Assembly (NCBI GenBank): GCA_902778205.1
Contig: CACYWX010000266.1
Location: forward strand, 1 to 5,104
Direction: 5' to 3'
Source: an uncultured Ruminococcus sp.
GTDB lineage: Bacteria; Bacillota; Clostridia; Oscillospirales; CAG-272
Length of the DNA stretch: 5,104 nucleotides
Below the pieces are notes generated by a model. It ran no database searches and was not told the DNA's origin. It saw nothing but the letters and a program-made list of their open reading frames with translations. Of this stretch, positions 5,098 to 5,104 are shown piece after piece. Positions within the stretch are counted from its first letter, which is position 1; each line of letters starts with the position of its first letter. Position numbers and translations under genes: made by a program.

Positions 5098-5104
5098 TGG
5101 AGTT

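Overview
The window looks like a piece of a high-GC Gram-positive genome, most likely a gut- or rumen-type Clostridium relative (Oscillospiraceae-like Firmicutes). Reasons: strong AGGAG-type ribosome sites, a near-consensus vegetative promoter, an ECF sigma factor paired with a DUF4367-like single-pass membrane protein, a long solute-binding lipoprotein, and a palindromic hairpin repeat at the right end. This placement is inferred from style; no sequence was matched to a named organism.

Layout: (1) 2-121, the last 39 codons of an unidentified gene. (2) 122-763, about 640 bases without a convincing gene but rich in stem-loops, closed by a very clear intrinsic terminator (711-763). This is best read as a candidate large structured non-coding RNA, or the leftover of a repeat element. 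(3) 802-1434, a vegetative-type promoter and a 190-residue ECF sigma factor with an unusual hydrophobic C-terminal tail. (4) 1435-1740, an intergenic stretch. Most of it (1482-1676) is a diverged second copy of 504-711, and it ends in an ECF-type promoter candidate (TGTAAC-N16-CGTTAT). (5) 1741-2550, a membrane protein with a cytoplasmic N-terminal part, one transmembrane helix and an extracellular DUF4367-like domain, a plausible anti-sigma or sigma-partner protein. (6) 2596-4989, a 797-residue lipoprotein with an N-terminal propeller-like region fused to a family 1-type solute-binding domain. (7) 4990-5104, two hairpins of a palindromic intergenic repeat.

Working model (inference): the housekeeping polymerase makes the ECF sigma factor. 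The DUF4367-like protein holds or modulates it at the membrane. The surface lipoprotein supplies ligand sensing. The sigma factor then drives the two-gene membrane/lipoprotein operon. No permease or ATPase is visible, so the lipoprotein may be a sensor rather than part of a complete importer. The most unusual feature is the pair of diverged repeats on either side of the sigma gene. They share blocks of perfect identity at conserved spacing, separated by almost unrelated sequence.
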